Made by a program: the position numbers and the translations under genes | Assembly (NCBI RefSeq): GCF_013409255.1 | Contig: NZ_JACCAS010000002.1 | Coordinates: 2,718,001-2,782,000 of the forward strand | Direction: 5' to 3' | DNA length: 64,000 nt | From: Paraburkholderia bryophila | GTDB lineage: Bacteria; Pseudomonadota; Gammaproteobacteria; Burkholderiales; Burkholderiaceae | In this document: piece after piece, positions 1 to 8,659 of the stretch | How the letters are laid out: each line of letters begins with the position of its first letter | How positions within the stretch are numbered: position 1 is the first letter of the stretch | Notes under the pieces: generated by a model | Databases searched by the model: none | Seen by the model: only the letters and a program-made list of their open reading frames with translations | What the model was told of the DNA's origin: nothing

Positions 1-848
1 ATTACGCCGACCTTGTCCCTGACCGTGCTGTCGTTCTTCTGCAGCAACGACCAGGCGTACGGCCAATTGCGCATATACACCGCGTTGCCGGCCTGGAACA
101 CGCCGCGCGCCTCTTCTTCGCCGTAGTTCAGGACCGATTGCGGCGTGATGGTGCCGATCCAGCCGGCAGCCATATCCAGTGCCTTGACGGCGCCGGGATT
201 GTCGATAGTGACTTTGCCGGCGGCATCGACCACCGTACCGCCGTTGTAGCTGGCCACCCATTCAAGTGCGTTGCAGGACAGGCCTTCATAGGCTCGACCC
301 TGCCAGACGTAGCCCCACATCTTGTCGTTGCCGGCCTTACGTTCCGCGTCCTGAATCTTTCTCGCCGAGCTGGCCAGTTCATCCCATGTGGTCGGCGGCT
401 GGAGCTTGTATTTATCCAGCAGATCCTTGCGGTAGTAGAGCAAACCCGCGTCCGTAAACCACGGCATGGCGACTAGCCGCCCACCCACCGTATCGTTGGC
501 GATAAGGGACGCGAAGTGTTGCGCCTGAACGCCATTGGTGTACGGACGCAAGTCGATGAAATGACTGGCTAGCGCACCCGGCCAGACCATGTCGATTTCA
601 AAGACGTCGATCTTGTCCGACCCGCTGTTGAGGATCTGCTGGTAGAGGGCCAGCAATGCGCTGGAGTCGTTCGGGGTGGTCACGATCTCGACTTCGTTGC
701 CGGTCTTTCTGGCCCATTCGGTCGCGGATTTTTTGCACAGATCTCCGCTGTCGCTACCGCAGGCGATTCTCACCGTGGTGGCGTGCGCGAAGATCGGCGT
801 CAGCACCGTAGCAAGGGTGAGTGTGAGCGTAGCAAGCTTTATGTTCAT
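1..848 (-). CDS. Sugar ABC transporter substrate-binding protein (partial, C-terminus off window)
   Basis: Periplasmic family-1 (maltose/trehalose-type) solute-binding protein. The reading frame stays open to the window edge, so the C-terminus is missing. It opens with a signal peptide ending near AHA, followed by TTVRIACGS and the family pattern LNSGSDKIDVFEIDMVWPG. I chose the ATG at 848 because GGAG lies about 9 nt upstream; another in-frame ATG at 854 is too close to it. It is clearly paralogous to the protein at 4698-5966, sharing NDTV-GRLVAMPWF, WGxVWQGRAYEGLSC and VLNYGEE-ARGVFQAGNAV-MRNWPY. It diverges from a two-component system. ABC permease genes may follow to the left, outside the window (inference). 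Confidence 0.9.
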   Translation of the reverse strand, partial: MNIKLATLTLTLATVLTPIFAHATTVRIACGSDSGDLCKKSATEWARKTGNEVEIVTTPNDSSALLALYQQILNSGSDKIDVFEIDMVWPGALASHFIDLRPYTNGVQAQHFASLIANDTVGGRLVAMPWFTDAGLLYYRKDLLDKYKLQPPTTWDELASSARKIQDAERKAGNDKMWGYVWQGRAYEGLSCNALEWVASYNGGTVVDAAGKVTIDNPGAVKALDMAAGWIGTITPQSVLNYGEEEARGVFQAGNAVYMRNWPYAWSLLQKNDSTVRDKVGV

Positions 849-954
849 GACCATTGTCTCCGACTTGTTGTAGTGGTTAAGATTTCGACCACAGTTCGTG
901 TCATGCCATGAGACCTTGGCCGTATTAACCGGGAATTTCTGGGAAGTGGAGCGC

Positions 955-970
955 CATTAACAATTGAAAC
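955..970 (-). promoter_or_regulatory. 16-nt motif shared by both binding-protein genes, copy 1
   Basis: On the minus strand this reads GTTTCAATTGTTAATG, 107 nt upstream of the first binding-protein gene. An identical 16-mer in the same orientation relative to its gene lies at 4561-4576, upstream of the paralogue. The exact match and orientation suggest a regulator site or common promoter element; the adjacent response regulator is the obvious candidate (inference). Confidence 0.6.
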
Positions 971-1018
971 AATCGGCGTGATGAACGGAGCCTGGGCGGC
1001 GCGGCAGTGGAATAAGGA

Positions 1019-1036
1019 GATCTGATCGATCAGATC
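1019..1036. promoter_or_regulatory. 18-bp perfect palindrome
   Basis: GATCTGATC followed directly by GATCAGATC forms an uninterrupted 18-bp palindrome in the divergent intergenic region, 189 bp before the response-regulator start. It is a plausible dimeric regulator site. No second copy was noticed upstream of the paralogous binding protein. Confidence 0.5.
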
Positions 1037-1225
1037 GTGCTAATGGCGCGTTATGATGCACGCCGGCAACGCAGTACAACAAAGCAACACGGCGCAGTGT
1101 CGCCGGCAATAAGATATTTCTAACGGGAGCGAGTTAGAACTTCCGGTTTGGCGAGATTGTTAAATCGCCGATTTACAAAAAAACCCCGCTAGACGGCGTT
1201 AAAAAATGAATGGAGACGACACGTA

Positions 1226-1948
1226 ATGGAAAAGTACCGGATCGCTGTGCTGGACGACGATCCCGATATGCTGCATTGGCTGCGGGATCTGCTGGCGGAG
1301 GCTGGCTTCGCGGTCTCCGCGGTAGACAGAGCGTCGATGTTGTACTCGCAGTTGCAGGCAGCGCCACACTCGCTAATCATTCTTGATCTGAAACTACGTG
1401 GTGAAGACGGTCTGACGATCGCGCGCGACCTGCGTCGCAACTCGGACGTGCCCATTATCATGATGAGCGGTCTCGGCGACGAAACAGACCGGGTGCTGGG
1501 CCTGGAGACCGCTGCCGACGACTTCGTCATGAAGCCGTTCTCAGGCCGCGAATTGCTCGCCCGCGTGCGTGCTCAATTGAGACGCTCGACGGAATTGTCA
1601 ATGCCGCGCACATCGAACGTGCTGACCAATGGGCCGCGCTATCTGTTCGACGGCTGGTTGCTGGATCTTGCCGCCCGCACGCTGACTCACAACGGCAACG
1701 AATGCTCGCTAACGCAAGGTGAGTTCGCGTTGTTGGCGGCCATGGTGCAGAGCCCTTCGCGTACGTGGTCGCGGGATCAGTTGCTCGAACATACGCGCGG
1801 TATCGATATCGACGTGTACGATCGTACGATCGACGTGTTGATCCTGCGACTGCGTCGCAAGATCGAACCGAACCCCGCCCAGCCAATTTACATTCGTACG
1901 CAACGTGGCTTTGGATACACGTTTTCAGCCGCGGTCACGAGGCTGTAG
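1226..1948 (+). CDS. OmpR-family response regulator
   Basis: Two-component DNA-binding regulator of 240 aa. The receiver domain (about 1-118) has acidic residues D10-D12, phospho-acceptor D54 in IILDLKLRGEDG, S81 and K103 (VMKPF). A winged-helix output domain follows, ending with RTQRGFGYTF. GGAG precedes the ATG. The kinase gene begins 5 nt after the stop, so the two are almost certainly cotranscribed. It probably controls the flanking binding-protein genes through the motifs in the intergenic regions (inference). Confidence 0.93.
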   Translation: MEKYRIAVLDDDPDMLHWLRDLLAEAGFAVSAVDRASMLYSQLQAAPHSLIILDLKLRGEDGLTIARDLRRNSDVPIIMMSGLGDETDRVLGLETAADDFVMKPFSGRELLARVRAQLRRSTELSMPRTSNVLTNGPRYLFDGWLLDLAARTLTHNGNECSLTQGEFALLAAMVQSPSRTWSRDQLLEHTRGIDIDVYDRTIDVLILRLRRKIEPNPAQPIYIRTQRGFGYTFSAAVTRL

Positions 1949-1952
1949 CGTC

Positions 1953-4544
1953 ATGTGGACCGCCTCCCGAATGTGGGCGTCGCGCGTTAGCGTGCGTGCG
2001 AAGCTGGTTGTAATTTTCCTCGGTCTTTTCGGCATCACGCTCGCGGTCGTTGTCGTGAGCGTACTCGGCATGCGCGCGAATCTGAACGCATTGAATGAGT
2101 ACGAGGCCAGAGTGGTACCCGAGATCGCTCGCGCGCTCGAGCTCTCCGATCGGGTCGCCCAATTGGCGGCCGTTGCGCCGGGTATGACGCTGACGGACTC
2201 GTCGGATCTTCTCCGTAACGATGCGGAGCTGCTAGGCGGACTGCTTGGCGATATTCGCAGATTGGCACCGGGACAGGCCAACCGGGCAGGGGATAACCTT
2301 GCGGTGACGAGCGAGCTCGATGCGATCGATCAGGATCTCGGACGGCTGCTGGTGGAGTCCGTCCGGCAACGGCAATTGCGAAAAGATCTGGCGACGCTGA
2401 GCGCCGATACCGACTACATCGGCGACAGCATCGCGCGGGGGAAAAGCACGTTTGCGCAGAGCTCGCCGACGCTCCTCGAGGTCTGGGCGCGTACAACGAG
2501 CGCATTGCAAGCGGCCAACATGGCCGAACTGGGTTCCGCGGAAAGTGACAACGAAGCGTTGTGGCTACAGGTGAAATTACGCGGCGAAGACCGGCGGCAG
2601 CCGCAGATTGCGCGTGCGCTCGCGCAGGTCGATAACGGTGAGCACAGTGTCTACGTGATACGACGCGCGTTTCTGACCAGCGAGGCGCGCACGAGTTATC
2701 TCGTGACCTTGTTGCGCGGGCACTCGGATCATCTCAGCGGCAAGGCAGCGCATTACGTCGAGCATTTGCGCAATATTGCGCGCGAACGAAGCGACGAAGT
2801 GCGCAAGGTCGCGTTGTCGAGTCTGTCGGGACTCGCGCTGCTGGCGATCGCGGCCGTCGCGGTCGCGATCGCCGGCGTGACCTACGTTAACCGTGTTCTG
2901 CGCAAACTCCAGGCGTTGACACGCGTACTGGGACGACTCGCCGCCGTCGATACGTCCGGGCAGGCGCCGTCCACGCACCGGCCGGACGAAGTGGGTGAAC
3001 TGGCGCGCACCCTGGAGGTGTTCCGCGCGAATCTGCTCGACAAGCAGCGGCTTATGCAGGGTCTCGAAGCGCAGCGCCGATTGCAGGAATCCGTGCTGAA
3101 TTCCATGAATGACGGCGTTTCCGTGCATGACGAACACGGCAAACTCGTCTCATGGAATCCGACCTTTGCGACCTTACTCGGCTTGCCCCCCGGTTCGTTG
3201 TATCCGGGCATGTCGCTCGGCGATTTGCGACGCTCGGTCGACCGCCCGGCTTACTGGCGACAGGTGTCGCGCAAAAGCGCCACGCATACGCGGGAAGGGC
3301 GGCGTATCGCGGAATCGGCGGAGTTTCACATTCGCGCGCATGGCATCCTCGAGTTTCATTCGCAGCCGCTGCCGGACGGTGGCTGGGTGGCGGTATGCCG
3401 GGATCTGACCGACCGGCGCGCCGTGGAGGCCGAGTTGCGCCAGGCTCAGAAAATGGAGGTTCTCGGACAACTGACCGGCGGCGTCGCTCACGACTTCAAC
3501 AATTTTCTGGTCGCGATTCTCGGCAATCTCGAACTGTTGCTGCCGCGATTACAGACTCAACCCGAAGCGCTGGTCATGACCGAGCGCGCACGCCGCGCGG
3601 CGGAGCGGGCGTCAGCTTTGACGCGGCGGCTCCTCGCCTTCGCCCGACGTCAACCCCTGCATGCCGAGTGCGTGTCGGTGGGCAATATGCTGCTCGAAAT
3701 GCTCGACCTCGTGGAGTATTCGGCGGGCGTCGGTGTGAACGTGATGCTGCAGGCGCCCGCGGAATCACTCTGGGTCAATGTCGACCGGGCGCAACTGGAA
3801 AATGCCGTACTCAATCTCACGCTCAACAGTGCCGCGGCGATGCCGGGCGGTGGCGCGCTCACGCTGTCGGCGTATCGCGCCGAGCAGTCGATTGGTCCGA
3901 ATGGCGGATCGGATGCGGTGGTGCTGGCCGTCGTGGACACGGGTTGCGGGATTGCGCCGGTGTTCCTGGACAAGGTGGTCGAACCGTTCTTCACGACCAA
4001 GGCCGCCGGTGAGGGGAGTGGCCTTGGCCTGAGTAGTGTTTACGGTTTCGTGTGTCAAAGCGGCGGCGACATGCGGATTGAAAGTGTTCCTGGGGAGGGC
4101 ACGCGTGTCGAATTGCGCTTGCCCGCTGGCCAGGCGCCGACGCGCGCGAGCGAGACGCGTACTTTTCCTGCGCGCCAGGTCGCGCCTGTGCGAGGCGCAC
4201 GCGTGCTGGTGGTCGAGGACGACGTCGACGTACGCGGTACGGTGCTCAGCCAGTTCGCCGAACTCGGTGTGAGCGCGGACGCCGTCTGTACACGGGAGGC
4301 TGCCTTGCATTGGCTGGAGACACAGGGGCCCGTCACGCTCGTACTCTCCGACATTACGCTCGGCGAAAGCGGCAACGGAATCGCGTTGGCCGCGGAGTTG
4401 ATGCGGCGCTGGCCTCGTCAGCGCGTCGCGTTGACTTCAGGACTACCTCCCGAAGTACATCACGCCCATCCGGACTGGAACCCGCACCTGCCCTTTCTGG
4501 CGAAACCGTTTGACCTGGAGGCGCTTGCCGTGTTGCTGCGATAA
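1953..4544 (+). CDS. Hybrid sensor histidine kinase, TorS-like layout
   Basis: Membrane hybrid kinase of 863 aa. TM1 (about 18-39) and TM2 (about 291-312) enclose a roughly 250-residue, apparently all-helical periplasmic domain. Then come HAMP, PAS (ESVLNSMNDGVSVHDEHG), a HisKA helix with H513 in GGVAHDFNN, an HATPase domain (DTGCGIAP, GSGLGLS) and a C-terminal receiver with predicted phospho-Asp D800 (LSDITLGE). The ATG at 1953 lies 5 nt after the regulator stop and fits coupling better than upstream in-frame starts. The helical periplasmic domain next to binding-protein genes recalls TorS, which senses through the binding protein TorT; that parallel is inference. Confidence 0.92.
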   Translation: MWTASRMWASRVSVRAKLVVIFLGLFGITLAVVVVSVLGMRANLNALNEYEARVVPEIARALELSDRVAQLAAVAPGMTLTDSSDLLRNDAELLGGLLGDIRRLAPGQANRAGDNLAVTSELDAIDQDLGRLLVESVRQRQLRKDLATLSADTDYIGDSIARGKSTFAQSSPTLLEVWARTTSALQAANMAELGSAESDNEALWLQVKLRGEDRRQPQIARALAQVDNGEHSVYVIRRAFLTSEARTSYLVTLLRGHSDHLSGKAAHYVEHLRNIARERSDEVRKVALSSLSGLALLAIAAVAVAIAGVTYVNRVLRKLQALTRVLGRLAAVDTSGQAPSTHRPDEVGELARTLEVFRANLLDKQRLMQGLEAQRRLQESVLNSMNDGVSVHDEHGKLVSWNPTFATLLGLPPGSLYPGMSLGDLRRSVDRPAYWRQVSRKSATHTREGRRIAESAEFHIRAHGILEFHSQPLPDGGWVAVCRDLTDRRAVEAELRQAQKMEVLGQLTGGVAHDFNNFLVAILGNLELLLPRLQTQPEALVMTERARRAAERASALTRRLLAFARRQPLHAECVSVGNMLLEMLDLVEYSAGVGVNVMLQAPAESLWVNVDRAQLENAVLNLTLNSAAAMPGGGALTLSAYRAEQSIGPNGGSDAVVLAVVDTGCGIAPVFLDKVVEPFFTTKAAGEGSGLGLSSVYGFVCQSGGDMRIESVPGEGTRVELRLPAGQAPTRASETRTFPARQVAPVRGARVLVVEDDVDVRGTVLSQFAELGVSADAVCTREAALHWLETQGPVTLVLSDITLGESGNGIALAAELMRRWPRQRVALTSGLPPEVHHAHPDWNPHLPFLAKPFDLEALAVLLR

Positions 4545-4560
4545 CGCTGCCCGATGGTTT

Positions 4561-4576
4561 GTTTCAATTGTTAATG
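4561..4576 (+). promoter_or_regulatory. 16-nt motif shared by both binding-protein genes, copy 2
   Basis: GTTTCAATTGTTAATG is identical to the motif upstream of the first binding protein. It lies 121 nt upstream of the second one, immediately after the kinase gene. Its GTTAATG end (4570-4576) also pairs as an inverted repeat with CATTAAC at 4601-4607. Confidence 0.6.
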
Positions 4577-4697
4577 TAGCGGCCATTTCGTGCAATTCGC
4601 CATTAACGAAAATAGTGTCTTTTACGCGTAGGCGGTGTCGAGATGCGTGTGCATCCATTCGTTCGAGAACAGGCAGAAACAGGAATTGAGAACATTC

Positions 4698-5966
4698 GTG
4701 GTCAAGATCAAGGCTGCCGTACTGATTTTAGCGCTGATGCTCGTCGCCGGTCGGGCTGGCGCGGCGACGCTGCGCATTGCGTGCGGTTCGGCGGGCGTGG
4801 ATCAGGATATCTGCAGGGTATCGGCTAACGTTTGGGCGGAGAAAACCGGCAACCAGATCGAATTCGTCAACATGCCGAATGATGCCAGCGAGACGCTGAC
4901 GCTCTACCGGCAACTCCTGAATAGCGGATCGGACCAGATCGACGTCATGCAGATCGACGCCGTGTGGCCCGGCATTTTCGCGAATCAACTGATCGATCTT
5001 CGACCCTACAGCAAGGGCCAGGAACATCAATCTTTCCCGAGCCTCGTGGCGAACGACACGGTGAACGGCAGACTGGTGGCCATGCCCTGGTTCATCGACA
5101 CCGGGCTTCTTTTTTACCGTAAAGATCTGCTGGAAAAATATCATCTGAATGTGCCCACGACATGGGACGAACTGGATGCGTACGCAAGCAGAATCCAGCG
5201 GGCCGAACGGGCCTCCGGCAATGAAAAGATGTGGGGCTTCGTCTGGCAGGGTCGAGCGTACGAGGGACTCAGTTGCGATGCGCTCGAATGGATCAGCAGC
5301 TACAACGGCGGCGACGTGATCGACGATCGGGGGCAGGTTACGGTCGACAATCCCGCAGCCGCGAGAGCGCTTGATCTCGCCGCGAAATGGGTGGGATCGA
5401 TTACGCCGCGGGCTGTGCTGAATTACGGCGAGGAGGACGCACGCGGCGTGTTTCAGGCCGGTAATGCGGTGTTCATGCGTAATTGGCCGTATGTGTGGTC
5501 GATTGCAAACCGGAGCGACAGTCCGGTCAGGGGTAGGGTCGGCATCGCTTCGTTGCCGAAGGGCGGTGCCGACGGCAAGTCGGTCGGGGCGTTGGGTGGT
5601 TGGCAACTTGCGGTGTCGCGCTATTCCCGCAATCCGAAACTGGCGGCGAATCTCGTGATGTATCTGACGAGCGCGGAGGTACAGAGGAAGCGCGCGATTC
5701 AGGCCTCGTTCAATCCGACGATTCCTTCTCTTTACTCGGATAAAGGCGTGCGTCAGGCCAATCCGTATATGGTGTCGTTGCTGCCGACACTGAATGCGGC
5801 GGTGGCGCGGCCATCGGCCGTGACCGGGTCGGAGTACAGCGAGGTCAGCGCACAGTTCTGGAATGCCGCGCATGAGGTGCTGGCGGGTCACGATCATGCT
5901 GCGAATGCGCTGGCGAAACTTTCGGTTTCCCTGAAGCGGTTGGCGCCGAATGGAGTCTGGCAGTGA
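4698..5966 (+). CDS. Orphan sugar ABC substrate-binding protein
   Basis: Periplasmic maltose-type solute-binding protein of 422 aa, complete paralogue of the gene at the left edge. A signal peptide (MVKIKAAVLILALMLVAG) ends near AGA, then TLRIACGS begins the mature part. I prefer the GTG at 4698 because it aligns with the paralogue's start and has GAG about 7 nt upstream; a longer frame opens at 4635. No ABC permease or ATPase gene follows, since the next gene encodes a BON protein. It lies directly after the hybrid kinase and shares an upstream motif with its paralogue, so it may serve as an extracytoplasmic co-sensor rather than a transport subunit (inference). Confidence 0.9.
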   Translation: MVKIKAAVLILALMLVAGRAGAATLRIACGSAGVDQDICRVSANVWAEKTGNQIEFVNMPNDASETLTLYRQLLNSGSDQIDVMQIDAVWPGIFANQLIDLRPYSKGQEHQSFPSLVANDTVNGRLVAMPWFIDTGLLFYRKDLLEKYHLNVPTTWDELDAYASRIQRAERASGNEKMWGFVWQGRAYEGLSCDALEWISSYNGGDVIDDRGQVTVDNPAAARALDLAAKWVGSITPRAVLNYGEEDARGVFQAGNAVFMRNWPYVWSIANRSDSPVRGRVGIASLPKGGADGKSVGALGGWQLAVSRYSRNPKLAANLVMYLTSAEVQRKRAIQASFNPTIPSLYSDKGVRQANPYMVSLLPTLNAAVARPSAVTGSEYSEVSAQFWNAAHEVLAGHDHAANALAKLSVSLKRLAPNGVWQ

Positions 5967-6345
5967 GCGGGTTCCTATTCCTGGTTGCGCGGCACCCACG
6001 GATACTGCATCTGCCTCGCTTATACGACATCGTGCAGGAGCCTGGCTGACGATAAATCGCACGTGCGGTACGGGAGCGTGAATGGTCCGTGCTGTTTAGT
6101 CGCTTCGAAGGTGGAGTCCCGACGCGATTTCTTCAGGAATATTCACGCTTTTTAACAGGCGGGAGCAGCGGCGAGCGGCGGCCGCTGTTCGCTGGCAGAT
6201 CGCGCTTAGTAAGGCTTAAGAAGGTTTTAGGGGCTTTAGCGGGAAACGGCAACTACGATGGTGTCGTTGCAATGGCGGCAGGCTCACCATGCCGCGACAT
6301 GGCCTTTACGGTCTCTTCTCCCCGAACCTCTATCAGGAATCCATC
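5967..6345. other. Intergenic region without a recognised gene
   Basis: Between the binding protein and the BON gene. It contains a GC-rich imperfect hairpin around a GCGGCCGC palindrome near 6178-6186, but no U-tract, so I do not call a terminator. No gene is supported here. Confidence 0.5.
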
Positions 6346-6699
6346 ATGCGAATTTCCGCATTCGCCGCGGTAAGTATCGCGGCCGCGTTTGCCTCCCACC
6401 TCGCTATCGCTCAAACCGCCAATGACGCCGCCGCATCGCAGCCGGCAGTCGCCATGACGAAAGCGGATGCCCGTCTGCACAACCGTCAACTGTCGAAGTC
6501 CGTTCGCCAAGCGCTCTATAAGACCAAGGGCCTGCAGGCCAGCAACATCGCGGTGCTGGTGAAAGGCGGCACGGTCTCGCTCGTTGGCACGGTGCCCGAG
6601 GCAAGCCAGATCCAGAAAGCGGGCGATGTCGCGCAACGCGTTCCGCAAGTGGCGGCCGTCGACAATCGTCTGATCGTTGAAGAAGAAGGCGCGCAGTAA
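6346..6699 (+). CDS. Secreted BON-domain protein
   Basis: Small periplasmic protein of 117 aa. A signal peptide (MRISAFAAVSIAAAFASHLA, ending AIAQ) precedes a single BON domain. Family features are the LSKSVRQAL helix, then IAVLVKGGTVSLVGTVPEASQI and a final VAAVDNRLIV strand. BON domains occur in OsmY-like stress proteins and are thought to bind membranes or other macromolecules. The ATG at 6346 is chosen because AGGA precedes it and the signal peptide begins there. It may be cotranscribed with the hydrolase 42 nt downstream. Confidence 0.85.
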   Translation: MRISAFAAVSIAAAFASHLAIAQTANDAAASQPAVAMTKADARLHNRQLSKSVRQALYKTKGLQASNIAVLVKGGTVSLVGTVPEASQIQKAGDVAQRVPQVAAVDNRLIVEEEGAQ

Positions 6700-6741
6700 G
6701 CGCAGTAGCGTCGCGCATTCAATCACTTCGAGGATCACAAC

Positions 6742-7620
6742 ATGGAAACAGAGTCGATCGCGATCAGGCATCACACGATTCGCGCCAACGGTATCCGGCA
6801 ACATTACCTGGATGCCGGCAGTGGCCCGGTCGTCGTGCTACTGCACGGCTTTCCCGAGACCAGCTTCGCATGGCGTTATCAGATGCCCGTGCTGGCCCGG
6901 CACTACCGGGTCATTGCACCCGATTTGCGGGGCTACGGCGAAACCGACAAACCCAGCTCGGGCTACGACAAGCGCAACATGGCGCTGGACATCATCAGCC
7001 TGCTCGACCAGTTGGGTATCGGCAAGGTCGCGCTCGTTGGGCACGATCGCGGCGCACGCGTGGCGACGCGGCTGACCAAGGATCATCCCGAGCGGGTGGA
7101 CCGGTTGGTGGTGCTGGACAACGTGCCGACCCGCGTGGTCGCACAGAACATGAATCCGCAGACGGCGCGCGCGTACTGGTTCTTCCTGTTCCACCTCGTG
7201 GCGGATCTGCCGGAAACGCTGATCGCGGGCAAGGAAGAGACGTGGCTGCATCACTTCTTCGCGGACTGGTGCTACAACCCGCACACGATCGAAGGCGCTG
7301 ACTTCGATACGTACGTAAAGGCCTACAAGCGGCCGGGCGCAGTGCGTGGCGCCATGTCCGACTACCGCGCGAATGCCGACGACGTCGCGCAGGATCTGGT
7401 CGACGCCGACGTCAAGATTGCTTGCCCGACCATGGCGCTGTGGGGCGAAGACTTCTACGCGGTGGGCGGCATGTTCGACATGAAGGCCGTGTGGGAAGGC
7501 ATGGCAACCCATCTGCGCGCGGAGCCGATTGCGCAATGCGGGCATTTGCCCCAGGAAGAGCAGCCGGAACGGGTCAACGAACTGTTGATCGATTTCTTGC
7601 GCGGCTGGACCGGCAACTGA
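6742..7620 (+). CDS. Alpha/beta hydrolase, haloacetate dehalogenase-like
   Basis: Cytoplasmic alpha/beta hydrolase of 292 aa. HGFPET supplies the oxyanion segment and DLRGYGETDKP is typical of dehalogenases and epoxide hydrolases. The predicted triad is nucleophile D102 (GHDRGAR), D126 (LDNVPT) and H268 (CGHLPQEEQPE). The 24-residue D-D spacing matches fluoroacetate dehalogenases as I recall them. The halide-pocket His-Trp of those enzymes appears here as Tyr145-Trp146 (AYWFF), so defluorination is uncertain. GAGGAT lies upstream of the ATG. It could also be a general haloalkane or ester hydrolase. Confidence 0.85.
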   Translation: METESIAIRHHTIRANGIRQHYLDAGSGPVVVLLHGFPETSFAWRYQMPVLARHYRVIAPDLRGYGETDKPSSGYDKRNMALDIISLLDQLGIGKVALVGHDRGARVATRLTKDHPERVDRLVVLDNVPTRVVAQNMNPQTARAYWFFLFHLVADLPETLIAGKEETWLHHFFADWCYNPHTIEGADFDTYVKAYKRPGAVRGAMSDYRANADDVAQDLVDADVKIACPTMALWGEDFYAVGGMFDMKAVWEGMATHLRAEPIAQCGHLPQEEQPERVNELLIDFLRGWTGN

Positions 7621-7717
7621 TTGTCCGACGTGGAATGGCAGGCAGCGTGCCGGCGCGGCTACCGATCTTCGGGTCAGTGGCCTCGCCGGCTATTCCGCGT
7701 GCTTGCGGACTACGCGG

Positions 7718-8659
7718 TCAAAGATAGCCCAGCAGAAAAATCGTGGCCGTCAGCGAGACGATCGACAACACGCTAGACATGACCAGCGTCGTCCCGGCCG
7801 TGGTGTCCTGCACGCCATACGAGAGGCCGAACAGAATGCCGAACGAACCGCAGGGAATGGCCGACAGCAAAATCGCTTCACCGGCAATCTGTTTCGGCAA
7901 TGCGAGCACGACGACGAGCGCGAGCGCGATCAGCGGCTGAACGATATTACTGAGCGCCACGCCCGCCCACACTTCCCGGTCGAGCCGGAACGGTTGAGAC
8001 GCCAGGATCAGCCCGGTTGAAAACAACGCGAGGCCCGCAGTCGTGCTGCCGATAATCCCGAGCGACTGAACCAGCAGCCCCGGCAATTCCCAGCCTGCCA
8101 GCGAAACAAACACACCGAGAATCGGCGCGATCACGATCGGTTTAACGAAGGTCGTGACCAGTGCCTTCGCCAGCAGGTTGGTGTGCGGGCCGCCACTGTC
8201 CCGCGTTTTTGCGCGCTCCAGCAGAATCAATCCGGCCGGCGACATCACGACCGACGCTGTCGTGATCGCGAGCGCCACCGTCAGATTGCTCTCGTCGCCG
8301 TAAACACTGTGCAGCAGCGGCAAGCCGATCGCGGCGAAGTTCGGCATGCCGATGGTGACGGCGCGAACCGCCGCATTCGACGGCGCCACGTTGAAGACGA
8401 AACGTGACAGCGCGAGCGACGCGAAATACGGCACCAGCATCACCGCGATCAGCAACAGGATCAGCATAAGATGGCTGCCGAGGCTCGCGCGCTGCATCTT
8501 CGCCGTATAGAGAAACAGCGCGAATGGCAGCGCGTAGTCGACCAGCATCGAGTTGATCGCCGACAGCGGCATCGCGCCCCGCGCGAGTTTTCCGGCCAGA
8601 TAGCCCATTGCCATCGAGAAGAAAAACGGCACGAGTGCATAACTGATTTCGTGAAGCAT
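7718..8659 (-). CDS. AEC-family transporter (malonate/auxin efflux type)
   Basis: Inner-membrane carrier of 313 aa, the usual length for the AEC family, with about ten hydrophobic segments in two halves. The N-terminus MLHEISYALVPFFFSMAMGY and the segments NFAAIGLPLLHSVYG and SAIPCGSFGILFGL are characteristic of MdcF-like proteins. I chose the ATG at 8659 because the longer open frame upstream is hydrophilic and unlike the family; the ribosome-binding site is weak. It converges with the hydrolase gene, and the substrate cannot be told from the sequence. Confidence 0.88.
   Translation of the reverse strand: MLHEISYALVPFFFSMAMGYLAGKLARGAMPLSAINSMLVDYALPFALFLYTAKMQRASLGSHLMLILLLIAVMLVPYFASLALSRFVFNVAPSNAAVRAVTIGMPNFAAIGLPLLHSVYGDESNLTVALAITTASVVMSPAGLILLERAKTRDSGGPHTNLLAKALVTTFVKPIVIAPILGVFVSLAGWELPGLLVQSLGIIGSTTAGLALFSTGLILASQPFRLDREVWAGVALSNIVQPLIALALVVVLALPKQIAGEAILLSAIPCGSFGILFGLSYGVQDTTAGTTLVMSSVLSIVSLTATIFLLGYL

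Larger units (their letters stand above)
849..1225. other. Divergent intergenic region, binding protein / response regulator
   Basis: This 377-bp gap separates the divergent binding-protein and response-regulator genes. It holds the 16-nt motif (955-970), an 18-bp perfect palindrome (1019-1036) and a 9-bp inverted repeat GCGCCATTA (951-959) / TAATGGCGC (1041-1049). No gene is visible. It probably contains both promoters and the operators for the neighbouring regulator. Confidence 0.6.

Noticed and set aside
1175..1200. A-rich run next to a GC-rich stem before the response regulator, resembling a minus-strand terminator
   Set aside because: The stem needs a mismatch and there is no minus-strand gene ending there.
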